A DNA stretch of 42,362 bases from a virus: positions 1-42,362 of the IMG/VR virus record IMGVR_UViG_3300009034_000091; one strand, written 5' to 3'. This document shows positions 6,920-13,500 of the stretch, piece by piece. Position 1 is the first letter of the stretch. Each line of letters opens with the position of its first letter. Made by a program: the position numbers and the translations under genes. The notes beneath the pieces were generated by a model. The model saw nothing but the letters and a program-made list of their open reading frames with translations, did no database searches and was not told the DNA's origin.

Positions 6920-7671
6920 GTTGTTTTACTCCTTTCGCCCTTTCGTACCTTCTCCCACAGAACGTTGAAGTCGGGAACCTCAAGTTTGTCTAACCCACCT
7001 AACCTGTCCTTTGCGGGATACATGCCGTCAGGTTCAGTGAGCATCCAACGCCCCTTCGTCTTCGTCTGCTGGTTGTAGGCGTTGCGTATGTGGAACATAC
7101 AGTCGAAGAACGTTCCTACGCGACGCGTGAATTTGCCTGGTACGTCTGGGCTGACTAAGATTTGTCCCGTTTCCTCGTTTTTGTCAACGACTTCCTCTGC
7201 GACGAATACAATGTGTTTGTCTGGTAGTGTGTCCTCCGATGTATAGGTTACGCAGAGCGTGCGGAGCCTCTCGATAACGAGTTGCCAGTCCTGGAGCTGG
7301 GGCAACTCTCGACCACTCATTCGAAGTGCTCCCTTCATCAGCAGTCGTGCGGCTTCGGTTAGTTGGTCGAGGACGATGGTCTTGAATTCTTTCACGTTCT
7401 CCGGTATGGTAGCTTCTAGCATCTCAGCGTAGGTGCGGGGTCGGATGTATGCTACCTTCTTATGTCGCACCGTCGCGAGTCCACCGTGCATGTCGAGGAA
7501 CAACGGTTTGGGAAACGTTCCAGCGAAGTGCGTTTTACCTGAGCCCGGTGCTCCATAGACCAGAACCGTAATTCTGGGTGGCACACCTGGTTGTGTGGTA
7601 GAGAACGTCATTTGCGGCCTGCTGGAGACCTTTCCCTTGAGTGACTTTGCGGGTGTTGTGATTTTGTTCAT
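6916..7671 (-). CDS. Sak4-like RecA-fold ATPase
   Basis: A 251-residue P-loop ATPase of the phage Sak4 (AAA_24) type, a recombinase related to the RecA core that promotes single-strand annealing with a partner SSB. The Walker A is GAPGSGKT (residues 40-47) and a Walker B-like TIVLDQL follows at about 98-104. FVAEE and the C-terminal WMLTEPDGMYPAKDRLGG are typical of the family. It is flanked by the DUF669-like gene and a Cas4-like nuclease, a standard phage recombination set. Confidence 0.85.
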   Translation of the reverse strand: MNKITTPAKSLKGKVSSRPQMTFSTTQPGVPPRITVLVYGAPGSGKTHFAGTFPKPLFLDMHGGLATVRHKKVAYIRPRTYAEMLEATIPENVKEFKTIVLDQLTEAARLLMKGALRMSGRELPQLQDWQLVIERLRTLCVTYTSEDTLPDKHIVFVAEEVVDKNEETGQILVSPDVPGKFTRRVGTFFDCMFHIRNAYNQQTKTKGRWMLTEPDGMYPAKDRLGGLDKLEVPDFNVLWEKVRKGERSKTT

Positions 7672-7910
7672 TCCGTTTCCTTCTTAATCTGTGCCTCGAG
7701 GTCAGTGATTCTCCTCTCGAAGTTCTTTCTGTCACGTTTGCCTACCTTCACGAGGGTGGTCACGCAGAGCGCTACGAGGTAGACGACTGCGAACATTCCC
7801 CACCCTGCTGAGGCGTCGTAGTCACCTGAGCTGTAGAAGGTCATGATGTAGAACATGCACAGACAGGACCAAATGATTCCGATGATAGATAGTGTCTTGA
7901 GGCCTTTCAT
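7668..7910 (-). CDS. Small two-TM membrane protein with coiled-coil tail (80 aa)
   Basis: ATG at 7910 behind AGGAGGTGATAACC; longer in-frame readings upstream have no such site. Two hydrophobic helices span about residues 7-25 and 39-57, followed by a basic segment and a Glu/Lys coiled coil (ERRITDLEAQIKKE). The function is unknown. It could act as a membrane anchor or a holin-like protein, but it sits in a DNA-metabolism cluster. Confidence 0.7.
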   Translation of the reverse strand: MKGLKTLSIIGIIWSCLCMFYIMTFYSSGDYDASAGWGMFAVVYLVALCVTTLVKVGKRDRKNFERRITDLEAQIKKETE

Positions 7911-7924
7911 GGTTATCACCTCCT

Positions 7925-8107
7925 TTAGGCAACTACCGATGCGTCCTTCGCCCACAGCGATACTGCGAGTATAGTCCGCAGACAAGTTGCCTTAGTTGTG
8001 TAGCCCTGGGGGCTCACCGCCATCGGTTTGTTGTTCCGGGCGACAAGCTTCCAGTACCACAGTTTGTCACGTTTGTCGTAGAATACTTTGTAGTGTGGTG
8101 GTTTCAT
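7925..8107 (-). CDS. DUF1508/UPF0339 (YegP-like) single-domain protein
   Basis: A 60-residue protein following the DUF1508 consensus: FYDKRDKLWYWKLVARN then AVSPQGYTTKATCLRTI. Family members are short beta-beta-beta-alpha modules, often duplicated in bacteria, with no firm biochemical role. The ATG overlaps the stop of the Cas4-like nuclease gene. It is a single copy of the repeat. Confidence 0.75.
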   Translation of the reverse strand: MKPPHYKVFYDKRDKLWYWKLVARNNKPMAVSPQGYTTKATCLRTILAVSLWAKDASVVA

Positions 8108-8943
8108 TCATCCCCCTCATCCACGTAGTCAGCCTCCCGCTCAGTGAATAGTTCGAGAGCGGCAGGTCTGTAGTTCGTGCACAGCTCTAGGTAGTCGCAC
8201 GTTCTGTTGTATCGTACGCACTGGTCAGTGTGCATGTACCACAAGAGCGGCGCCTTCAGGGTCTCCGTGTCGCTTTCCACTTCGTCCGCTATGAGACGGC
8301 ATTGGTCTGCGTAGTCGTTGATTTGCTTCTCCGTACGTGGAACGACCTCTCTCGCGAAGTCTGCACGGTCAAGCTTTTTCGACTTGCGGATTGCATTGAT
8401 AACGGCTCCTACCGGTCGCTGCTCCAGTTCCTTCCAAACTGCGTAACAGTAAACAGTTATCTGCCCATCATTACGGAACTTACGGAAGAACGTGTTACCT
8501 AGTTGTGAGGTGGTTTTGTGTTCAAGCAGCCAGGGGTGTCCTTTCCAACTGATGATAGCGTCTGTACGGTAGAATAGTTTGTGTTTGCCTAGTGGGACGT
8601 CACCTTTCACTTCTGGAGCGAGGACCGTCCAAGGCTCTTGCTTCCACTGTTCACGGTACCAGGCGAGTATCTGGGCAACATACTCTTCCTGTTGTGAGAG
8701 GTCTTCCAGTTCTGGGCCAAGCCAGGTGTTGGACTCTTTAGTCTCCTTGAATATGGAGCGTGCGTGTGCTTCGGCGGTCTCAGCATCCTTCTCTGCGTAG
8801 TGTGCTGCCAGCCCGGCATGAACTGCACGTCCAACAAGTAGTGGCATAGCGTCCTTGAGTGGGACTAGGTTGTGTATGTAGCGCCAGTAGTAGAATCGTT
8901 TACAGAGTAGATAGTGTGAGATTCGTGAGTGGTTGATGTTCAT
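8104..8943 (-). CDS. PD-(D/E)XK nuclease, Cas4/RecB-like with Fe-S cysteines
   Basis: A 279-residue exonuclease-type protein. The nuclease core shows H42 (GRAVHAGL), D128 (YRTDAI), E141-x-K143 (LLEHKTTS) and Q161 (QITVYCYA). Four cysteines, C14 and C242, C249, C255, fit the 4Fe-4S cluster of Cas4/AddB nucleases. No CRISPR array or other cas gene is present. Its neighbours are Sak4-like and DUF669-like genes, so a role in end resection for phage recombination is more likely than spacer acquisition. Confidence 0.87.
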   Translation of the reverse strand: MNINHSRISHYLLCKRFYYWRYIHNLVPLKDAMPLLVGRAVHAGLAAHYAEKDAETAEAHARSIFKETKESNTWLGPELEDLSQQEEYVAQILAWYREQWKQEPWTVLAPEVKGDVPLGKHKLFYRTDAIISWKGHPWLLEHKTTSQLGNTFFRKFRNDGQITVYCYAVWKELEQRPVGAVINAIRKSKKLDRADFAREVVPRTEKQINDYADQCRLIADEVESDTETLKAPLLWYMHTDQCVRYNRTCDYLELCTNYRPAALELFTEREADYVDEGDE

Positions 8944-9203
8944 GTGGGCTTCTTCCCTAGAGGTCCGGCGTACTCCGGTATGATGACTTTCTTCTCCTGC
9001 TGCTTGACCAGTTGGAGTGGGAAGATATCGACCGAGCCGTCCTCCAGCCTGTTCCTAATTATGAACGGTACATTGACTGCCACGCCTGTCGCTGAACACT
9101 GTTTGAAGAAGTTGTAGTGGAAGCGAACACCCTCAATGATGATGTTCTCTTCGTCCGGTTTGTTGACGATGTGTAGTTTGAGTTTCTTGGCTTTCTCGTT
9201 CAT
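8940..9203 (-). CDS. Hypothetical protein between queC and nuclease gene (87 aa)
   Basis: The start is ATG at 9203, overlapping the queC stop (ATGA). The 87-residue product is a mixed alpha/beta small domain with IIIEGVRFHYNFFKQC, NVPFIIRNRLEDGSV and a Lys/Pro C-terminus. No family is recognised. Tight coupling to queC may mean a link with modification, but nothing in the protein shows it. Confidence 0.7.
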   Translation of the reverse strand: MNEKAKKLKLHIVNKPDEENIIIEGVRFHYNFFKQCSATGVAVNVPFIIRNRLEDGSVDIFPLQLVKQQEKKVIIPEYAGPLGKKPT

Positions 9204-9865
9204 GGCTTCCACCCTGCCTCTTTGAATGCGCGGATGCGACGCTTGCATGCATCGCACTCTCCACAATGAGTCTCGGCTCCTTCGTAACACGAATAGGTGA
9301 TGTTGTATGGTACGTCAAGCTTCATACCCGTCTTCACGATTTCGGTTTTGTTCATCTTCAGGAGTGGTGCCCATAGTTCGATAATGTTGTTGGTGCCCGT
9401 ACAAATAGCATACTCCATGTTAGCGAGGAACGGGAGTGTACAGTCTGGGTAGCCGGGATAGTCTTCCTGGTGCGCGCCTATCACGATTACGGAGCACCCA
9501 TAATACCAGGCAAAGCCTGATGCGAGTGCCAGGAATACGATGTTACGTCCTGGCTTCCAGGTTGGCGGGAGCATGTTGAGCGTTTCACGGTGTAGTTGTG
9601 CTACACTGTTGTCGTGTACAGGCCCCTTGAGTCCATCCATAGCATGACCGAGGTACAGTTCACGGTGGTGTACGTCGTAGTAGCTTGCGAGTTGCTCCGC
9701 GTAGTTCAGTTCTATCTTCTGCTTCTGTCCGTAGTTGAATGAGAGTGTGAAAACCTTCTCACAGGTGTTCGCTCGCGCAATCGCTAATGCTGTTGCGCTG
9801 TCCACCCCACCGCTGATTAGTACGAGAGACTTCTCCTGCGGTGCGGGTGCTGTGTCTGAATACAT
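9200..9865 (-). CDS. queC: 7-cyano-7-deazaguanine synthase
   Basis: A 221-residue ATP-dependent enzyme converting 7-carboxy-7-deazaguanine to preQ0. The PP-loop SGGVDS is at residues 18-23, PGRNIVFLALA lies mid-protein, and the C-terminal zinc site is C193, C201, C204 and C207 (CX7CX2CX2C). Length matches ordinary QueC. There is no fused amidotransferase, unlike the archaeosine-type phage enzymes. The ATG at 9865 lies behind AAAGGAGGCAATC and a long structured leader. Confidence 0.95.
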   Translation of the reverse strand: MYSDTAPAPQEKSLVLISGGVDSATALAIARANTCEKVFTLSFNYGQKQKIELNYAEQLASYYDVHHRELYLGHAMDGLKGPVHDNSVAQLHRETLNMLPPTWKPGRNIVFLALASGFAWYYGCSVIVIGAHQEDYPGYPDCTLPFLANMEYAICTGTNNIIELWAPLLKMNKTEIVKTGMKLDVPYNITYSCYEGAETHCGECDACKRRIRAFKEAGWKP

Positions 9866-9889
9866 GATTGCCTCCTTTCGTAGATGACG

Positions 9890-10122
9890 TGAAGCCCCGC
9901 AGCGGCCTGCTCCGGCGTGTCAGAGCGAGGGTTACGCATCCTTGGGGCCTCACGCCTACCGTGATGGATGGTTGCGACCAGAGCACGGATTTACATGTGG
10001 GCATTTAGCAACCATCATCCCTTGTTCGCCTTGAGACCGGGCGGACCTGGCTATTTGATGTCAGCAAAAAGGGGGGACTAATACGGGAATTAGCCTGATG
10101 CTCAAGTCCAGCCTCCGGTCTC
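9890..10122 (-). ncRNA. Structured leader RNA upstream of queC (candidate riboswitch or ncRNA)
   Basis: This stretch has no convincing gene but several strong stems. GAGACCGG (10033-10040) pairs with CCGGTCTC (10115-10122), enclosing further helices and a CTAAT/ATTAG hairpin (10078-10093). ATGGTTGC (9968-9975) pairs with GCAACCAT (10008-10015). GCCCC (9894-9898) can pair with GGGGC (9944-9948) while GGCGTG (9914-9919) pairs with CACGCC (9951-9956); these interleave, giving a pseudoknot topology just before the queC ribosome site. No known riboswitch consensus was recognised. A preQ0/preQ1-type sensor is an attractive but untested idea. Confidence 0.5.
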
Positions 10123-10140
10123 ATTGTTGTCGTTGGTGTT

Positions 10141-10167
10141 GAGGGGGTGCCTTGCGAACACCCCCTC
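10141..10167 (-). terminator. Strong hairpin after the 87-aa gene
   Basis: GAGGGGGTG (10141-10149) is perfectly complementary to CACCCCCTC (10159-10167) around a nine-base loop. It lies just downstream of the gene ending at 10181 on the minus strand. No T-run follows, so it may be an attenuator or an mRNA 3' stabiliser rather than a full intrinsic terminator. Confidence 0.55.
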
Positions 10168-10180
10168 ACGAAAGAAGGTG

Positions 10181-10444
10181 TTACTCGGCCTCTTCTGGCT
10201 CCGGAACGAGGCCGGCTTCCTTAGCTCTGGCGATAATGGCTTTCTCGCGCTGGTAGCGTTTCTGGCGGTAGAGCTTCCGCTTTTCTTTCTGTTCAGGTGT
10301 GAGCTCTGTGTCCCTGCGGTAGGATGCACGCTTTGCCCTCTGCGCAAAAACCTTTTCCGCCTCGGCGGCTAAAGTAGCCTCATCCATCTCTTCGACTTCA
10401 GCGGCTACTTCGTCCATGATTTCTTGGGGTACGTCGTTTGGCAT
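10181..10444 (-). CDS. Charged helical protein (87 aa)
   Basis: ATG at 10444 behind AAGGAGGTAAACATC. The N-terminal half is acidic (EVAAEVEEMDEATLAAEAEK) and the middle is strongly basic and Arg/Lys/Tyr-rich, ending in an acidic tail. It is likely fully helical. No family is recognised. It is the first gene behind a strong promoter and a leader hairpin, so it is probably expressed early and highly. Confidence 0.75.
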   Translation of the reverse strand: MPNDVPQEIMDEVAAEVEEMDEATLAAEAEKVFAQRAKRASYRRDTELTPEQKEKRKLYRQKRYQREKAIIARAKEAGLVPEPEEAE

Positions 10445-10472
10445 GATGTTTACCTCCTTATAAGATTTCGTA

Positions 10473-10498
10473 CGGTGCCACACGGTGTGGTCGCACCG
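10473..10498 (-). promoter_or_regulatory. 5' leader hairpin
   Basis: CGGTG/CACCG (10473-10477 with 10494-10498) and CCACA/TGTGG (10478-10482 with 10486-10490) form one extended hairpin in the leader between the promoter at 10528-10556 and the ribosome site at about 10450. It could protect the transcript 5' end or tune translation. Confidence 0.5.
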
Positions 10499-10527
10499 TT
10501 CGATGGTTTAAGCTTTTTCATATCTAA

Positions 10528-10556
10528 ATTATACCACAACCAAAAACAAAAATCAA
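10528..10556 (-). promoter_or_regulatory. Sigma70/sigmaA promoter P1
   Basis: Reading leftward, TTGATT (10551-10556), 17 bases, TATAAT (10528-10533), preceded by the shared upstream motif GTCACTAA. It drives the gene at 10181-10444 and possibly queC beyond. The same arrangement occurs at 11123 and 13346. Confidence 0.8.
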
Positions 10557-10578
10557 GTTTTAGTGACCCGTGGTCGCA

Positions 10579-10857
10579 TTACTTGAGTGGGTCGAACTCT
10601 TCTGATAGTGGAACCGTAATGACCTTAAACCGAACGCGAACGTCGCCTGAGTTGGGTTTTCGCTTCAGGGTTCCGCGTAGGATACGTGCTTCGGTCTTGG
10701 ACTTCGAAGCAAGCCAATCCTTGCGGACGTATTCTCCCGGTGTTGCTAGCAGTGAGTTGTACATACGGTTTTCGAGTTGTTTTAGGTATGGGGTGAAGTC
10801 TTTCTTCGTAGGTGGGTCACGAAAGTCTTTCATGACCATTGGGTATTGTGCATTCAT
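10579..10857 (-). CDS. Hypothetical protein (92 aa)
   Basis: The start is ATG at 10857, overlapping the upstream stop (ATGA). The 92-residue product has a helical N-terminal half (YLKQLENRMYNSLL) and a beta-rich basic C-terminal half (DVRVRFKVITVPLSEEFD). No family is recognised. Confidence 0.7.
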   Translation of the reverse strand: MNAQYPMVMKDFRDPPTKKDFTPYLKQLENRMYNSLLATPGEYVRKDWLASKSKTEARILRGTLKRKPNSGDVRVRFKVITVPLSEEFDPLK

Positions 10858-11099
10858 GTGAGCCACCTGAGTTTGAAGCCTAGCCGTTGCAGGATAGGAG
10901 CTGCGTCAACCGTTCCGAACTCTGAGAGTCCGAAGTGTGTTACCTCGCTTATGACCTGTTTGATTGGGTAGCGTTTGCGGTTGACGACGACGTAGTACTT
11001 CCGGATTGGCCTAGGCCTGCAGTACTTCATGATAGCGGCTACGGTCTTCTTGTCAGTCTGGTATACGTTTCCCTTGAGGACGAAACGAACCTTTTGCAT
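10854..11099 (-). CDS. Basic protein (81 aa)
   Basis: ATG at 11099 behind AAAGGAGGCAAC. The 81-residue protein is basic, with CRPRPIRKYYVVVNRKRYPI in the middle and a C-terminus reminiscent of a small nucleic-acid-binding module (SEFGTVDAAPILQRLGF). Position directly behind a promoter suggests early expression. The function is unknown. Confidence 0.7.
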   Translation of the reverse strand: MQKVRFVLKGNVYQTDKKTVAAIMKYCRPRPIRKYYVVVNRKRYPIKQVISEVTHFGLSEFGTVDAAPILQRLGFKLRWLT

Positions 11100-11122
11100 G
11101 TTGCCTCCTTTCGTATGATATA

Positions 11123-11151
11123 ATTATACCACACTTCAAATGAGAAATCAA
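11123..11151 (-). promoter_or_regulatory. Sigma70/sigmaA promoter P2
   Basis: Leftward TTGATT (11146-11151), 17 bases, TATAAT (11123-11128), with GTCACTAA upstream. It drives 10854-11099 and the coupled gene after it. Confidence 0.8.
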
Positions 11152-11159
11152 GTAGTTAG

Positions 11160-11180
11160 TGACACTTGGTGACAGTGTCA
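11160..11180. promoter_or_regulatory. Perfect inverted repeat upstream of P2
   Basis: TGACACT (11160-11166) and AGTGTCA (11174-11180) are perfect inverted repeats around seven bases. The element overlaps the end of the 110-aa gene and abuts the promoter upstream motif. It may be an operator or a short attenuator stem. Confidence 0.45.
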
Positions 11181-11510
11181 TTCATCCCGGCCAGGACACT
11201 TGACCGCACTTTTGAGCATTTCGTGTACACGGTCGATAATCCAGCCCATCCAATAACGTACGTGTTTGTGTTCTTCCGGTGTTAGCCCTGCTGAGTCTGG
11301 TCTGTGGATAGCTGCGTCCAGTTTGTCTAGGTCTTCAAAGGGTTCATCGTCTTCAAGGAGCAGAGCCATCATAAGGTGTGTGCAGCAGTGGGCAAGGGCG
11401 TGTTCGCGGCCGTGCTTCGGGGTGTCGACGGTCGCAGTCCTACAGATTATGCACTTCAGTGCGTCTGATTGGAGACGGTCGGGGACTTTGTCCCAGATGA
11501 TACGTCTCAT
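11178..11510 (-). CDS. Hypothetical Cys/His-containing protein (110 aa)
   Basis: ATG at 11510 behind AAAGGAGGTGAAAC. CIICRT near residue 20 and HALAHCCTHLMM further on suggest a metal site. The C-terminal half is helical with acidic patches (LEDDEPFEDLDKLDAA). No family is recognised. Confidence 0.7.
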   Translation of the reverse strand: MRRIIWDKVPDRLQSDALKCIICRTATVDTPKHGREHALAHCCTHLMMALLLEDDEPFEDLDKLDAAIHRPDSAGLTPEEHKHVRYWMGWIIDRVHEMLKSAVKCPGRDE

Positions 11511-11523
11511 GTTTCACCTCCTT

Positions 11524-11718
11524 TCATTCATAATAACATCGCCACGCTTCGACGAACTCCCAACACGCTCGGCTGAGAGCAAACCAGAAGCGTTTGAACG
11601 GTTCGAGGATTCGATAGTAGAGCTTCCGCTCACGCTTATATTGCTTGAGTGCAATCTTAAGCGATTCGTTAATCAACTCCTCGTCGCTCATTCGAGAGAC
11701 TTCTTTGGTGTCGCTCAT
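11524..11718 (-). CDS. Small helical protein (64 aa)
   Basis: ATG at 11718 behind GGGAGGTAAAGC. A charged helix (SDEELINESLKIALKQYKRE) is followed by an aromatic amphipathic region rich in Trp, Phe and Tyr (RFWFALSRACWEFVEAW), which could associate with membranes. The function is unknown. Confidence 0.65.
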   Translation of the reverse strand: MSDTKEVSRMSDEELINESLKIALKQYKRERKLYYRILEPFKRFWFALSRACWEFVEAWRCYYE

Positions 11719-11721
11719 GCT

Positions 11722-11940
11722 TTACCTCCCTTCTTGAAGTTCGAGTAGGACGATGTGGTCTTGAAGCACATCGTCAGGATGTAGTGGCTTGAACGTAGGG
11801 TTCAAGCAGTCACAAGCGTATTCACTTGTGTCGACCTCTAACTGCCCGTTGCCGCTTCGTAGGTACGCTACAGGTGGTAGCGTTGAACCTATGTGCTTGG
11901 CGAAGGTGCAGCAGGTCTTGCACCATACGTGCACTTTCAT
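11722..11940 (-). CDS. Small Cys-rich protein (72 aa)
   Basis: ATG at 11940 behind AAAGGAGGTAAC. CKTCC at residues 7-11 and CDC near 45-47 give a plausible zinc site. It is one of a run of small metal-binding-like early genes between 11.7 and 14.2 kb. No specific role can be read. Confidence 0.65.
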   Translation of the reverse strand: MKVHVWCKTCCTFAKHIGSTLPPVAYLRSGNGQLEVDTSEYACDCLNPTFKPLHPDDVLQDHIVLLELQEGR

Positions 11941-11941
11941 G

Positions 11942-12157
11942 TTACCTCCTTTCAATAGATTTACTAATGCACGATTCGTGTGCTACGTGGTCGTCTGTGT
12001 AGTCCATGTCAACGACGTAGTCACCGTCCTCGTACCCTGGGACCTCGTAGTAGCGTGTCCATAGAAGTGCAACGACTTTGTCGGAGTCCTTGAACTTCAC
12101 GCCACAGACACAGCACTCCAGAGGTCGGTTGCTTGCTAGCAACGCTGTGAGTGACAT
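11942..12157 (-). CDS. Zinc-finger-like protein (71 aa)
   Basis: ATG at 12157 behind AAAGGAGGTAAAC. CCVC near residues 15-18 and HESC near the C-terminus (H62, C65) form a split CxxC/HxxC zinc site around an acidic, Tyr-rich middle. The 54-aa gene at 12416-12580 has the same plan, so they are probably related. Its last codons (AGG AGG TAA) double as the next gene's ribosome site. Confidence 0.7.
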   Translation of the reverse strand: MSLTALLASNRPLECCVCGVKFKDSDKVVALLWTRYYEVPGYEDGDYVVDMDYTDDHVAHESCISKSIERR

Positions 12158-12168
12158 GTTTACCTCCT

Positions 12169-12402
12169 TTACTCGATTTCTTCGAGTTCGATAAGTCCCA
12201 TAGCTACCCATATGTCAGGACACCCGCGATAGAGACTAACAACGACACAGTCCGCAGTTGAGTACTCGGTTCCGCCGTCGTCAGTTGGTCTTGCAGTTCC
12301 CTTAGGAACGGTCTGAACTTCCACGAGCAGGTCTCCCTTAATACCTAAGATGCTTTTGAGGGTAGCTTCGGGTACAACACGTTTGTAACGTTTGTACTCC
12401 AT
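12169..12402 (-). CDS. Hypothetical protein (77 aa)
   Basis: ATG at 12402 behind AAGGAGGTGAGAAGC. The 77-residue product begins MEYKRYKRVVPEATL, has a beta-rich middle (GDLLVEVQTVPKG) and an acidic C-terminus. No motif is recognised. Confidence 0.65.
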   Translation of the reverse strand: MEYKRYKRVVPEATLKSILGIKGDLLVEVQTVPKGTARPTDDGGTEYSTADCVVVSLYRGCPDIWVAMGLIELEEIE

Positions 12403-12415
12403 GCTTCTCACCTCC

Positions 12416-12580
12416 TTAGAAACATTCTCTGTGGACAACAGCTAGTTGCCCTTGGTCTGCGTCTAGCGCGTCATACAATTGGTCGATGGGGGTGTAGTCG
12501 TCATTGTCTACACCTTCCACCTTGTACAACACGATGACGCATTGGTTGTTGGTAGGTTGTTTGCACTTAGTGCATGTCAT
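12416..12580 (-). CDS. Zinc-finger micro-protein (54 aa)
   Basis: ATG at 12580 behind AAAGGAGGTAACATC. CTKC at residues 3-6 and HREC at the very end (H50, C53) frame an acidic middle, matching the layout of the 71-aa gene next door. The stop TAA leads straight into the ribosome site of the following gene. It is probably an early regulatory or host-targeting micro-protein; this is inferred from size and position. Confidence 0.65.
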   Translation of the reverse strand: MTCTKCKQPTNNQCVIVLYKVEGVDNDDYTPIDQLYDALDADQGQLAVVHRECF

Positions 12581-12584
12581 GATG

Positions 12585-12803
12585 TTACCTCCTTTTATCG
12601 ATTTGTTTCTTCCTCACAATCTTCGGCTTCACGTCCGAGTCGAAGAAGATTGCGACTGTGTAGCTTGGGTACAAGTCCTCTCCGTCTTCCCGTGCATCAA
12701 CTCTGATTCTCAGGACGTCGTACTCCTTCGTTCTTGTGCGTTGCGTTGTGACCTTCGTAGCGTGGTGGATGGATGTGTTTGTGAGTAGTGCTTTGTGATA
12801 CAT
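12585..12803 (-). CDS. Hypothetical protein (72 aa)
   Basis: ATG at 12803 behind AAAGGAGGTGAGAAGT. The product is beta-rich (EYDVLRIRVDA, SYTVAIFFDSDV) with a basic C-terminus ending in KKQIDKRR. No family is recognised. The leader contains CTTATAAG just before the ribosome site, as in two other early genes. Confidence 0.65.
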   Translation of the reverse strand: MYHKALLTNTSIHHATKVTTQRTRTKEYDVLRIRVDAREDGEDLYPSYTVAIFFDSDVKPKIVRKKQIDKRR

Positions 12804-12872
12804 ACTTCTCACCTCCTTTCTTATAAGATACTACCATACTTCGGTAGCGATTTTGCCAGACCAAAGACCATA

Positions 12873-12990
12873 ATGATTACGGCTACTAGTTATAAATAAA
12901 TACCTTACAAGATTGGTAAGACTTATTTCAAGTATACTATTCATATCAGTTATGTAAGGATTCTATATTTATATATATAGTGGTAATCAT
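12873..12990. repeat. AT-rich nested inverted repeats, candidate origin or switch
   Basis: Between 12804 and 13064 there is no gene. ATGATTAC (12873-12880) pairs with GTAATCAT (12983-12990), and inside this CCTTACA (12903-12909) pairs with TGTAAGG (12953-12959). The interval is strongly AT-rich with runs such as TATATTTATATATATA. Nested symmetry in AT-rich DNA among early genes fits a replication origin or a regulatory switch. No iterons or known binding boxes were recognised. Confidence 0.45.
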
Positions 12991-13022
12991 CATTTTCGTC
13001 TTTGCTGTGGCTTTTGCGTTAA

Positions 13023-13054
13023 GGGGAGCCACTGAAGTATGTATGTGGCTCCCC
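13023..13054 (-). terminator. Ten-base-pair hairpin after the 79-aa gene
   Basis: GGGGAGCCAC (13023-13032) is perfectly complementary to GTGGCTCCCC (13045-13054) with a 12-base loop. It is downstream of the gene ending at 13065 on the minus strand. No clear T-run follows, so termination strength is uncertain. Confidence 0.6.
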
Positions 13055-13064
13055 TCAGTCGCGG

Positions 13065-13304
13065 TCACGCTGTAAAAGTGTAACCTTGTTCCTTGACGTG
13101 AGCGATAGCTTCGTCTTTAGTCATGCCGTCTTGGAGTGCTTTGCCGAGCGCTTTCAGAAGTTGGTTCTTGAGGTAGGTCTTTTTGTGAGCTAACCGTTGA
13201 ACCTCACGCTGTTTGAGTGCTTTACAACACTCTTCTAGCGTGGTGGAAGCTTGTAACTCTTCCCACGTCTTGGATTCCCACACAGGTTTGGTGGTCTTTG
13301 CCAT
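13065..13304 (-). CDS. Small helical protein, paralogue A (79 aa)
   Basis: ATG at 13304 behind AAGGAGGTTAAATC, with its own promoter. The pattern TWEEL, TTLEECCKALK, EVQRLAHKKTYLKNQ and ALQDGMTKDEAI recurs in the gene at 13802-14017, about 60% identical by eye. The helical basic middle could bind nucleic acid. The family is not recognised. Confidence 0.75.
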   Translation of the reverse strand: MAKTTKPVWESKTWEELQASTTLEECCKALKQREVQRLAHKKTYLKNQLLKALGKALQDGMTKDEAIAHVKEQGYTFTA

Positions 13305-13345
13305 GATTTAACCTCCTTATAAGATGTTTGTTGGTTCATATATAT

Positions 13346-13374
13346 AATATACCAACATTCATAATAAAAATCAA
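13346..13374 (-). promoter_or_regulatory. Sigma70/sigmaA promoter P3
   Basis: Leftward TTGATT (13369-13374), 17 bases, TATATT (13346-13351). The upstream GTCAGTAA is a one-base variant of the motif at P1 and P2. It drives 13065-13304. Confidence 0.75.
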
Positions 13375-13500
13375 CTTTTACTGACATGGAGAATACGTAT
13401 AGGACGGCGCGCGCTGGTTAATATCTAAAGCAGACCACTCCCCGGGCTACGCTGCGCATTCGCAGTGCGAAGCTTGTAGTTGATGTGGATTGTCAAAGAG

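Noticed and set aside
8104-8943. Cas4 as part of a CRISPR system
   Set aside because: No array, Cas1, Cas2 or effector is present; neighbouring genes are phage recombination genes.
9759-10004. 81-codon frame covering the queC leader
   Set aside because: It runs out of frame into queC, has no ribosome site, and overlaps strong RNA stems.
9900-10120. tRNA gene in the queC leader
   Set aside because: No T-loop (GGTTCRA) or anticodon arm arrangement could be found on either strand.
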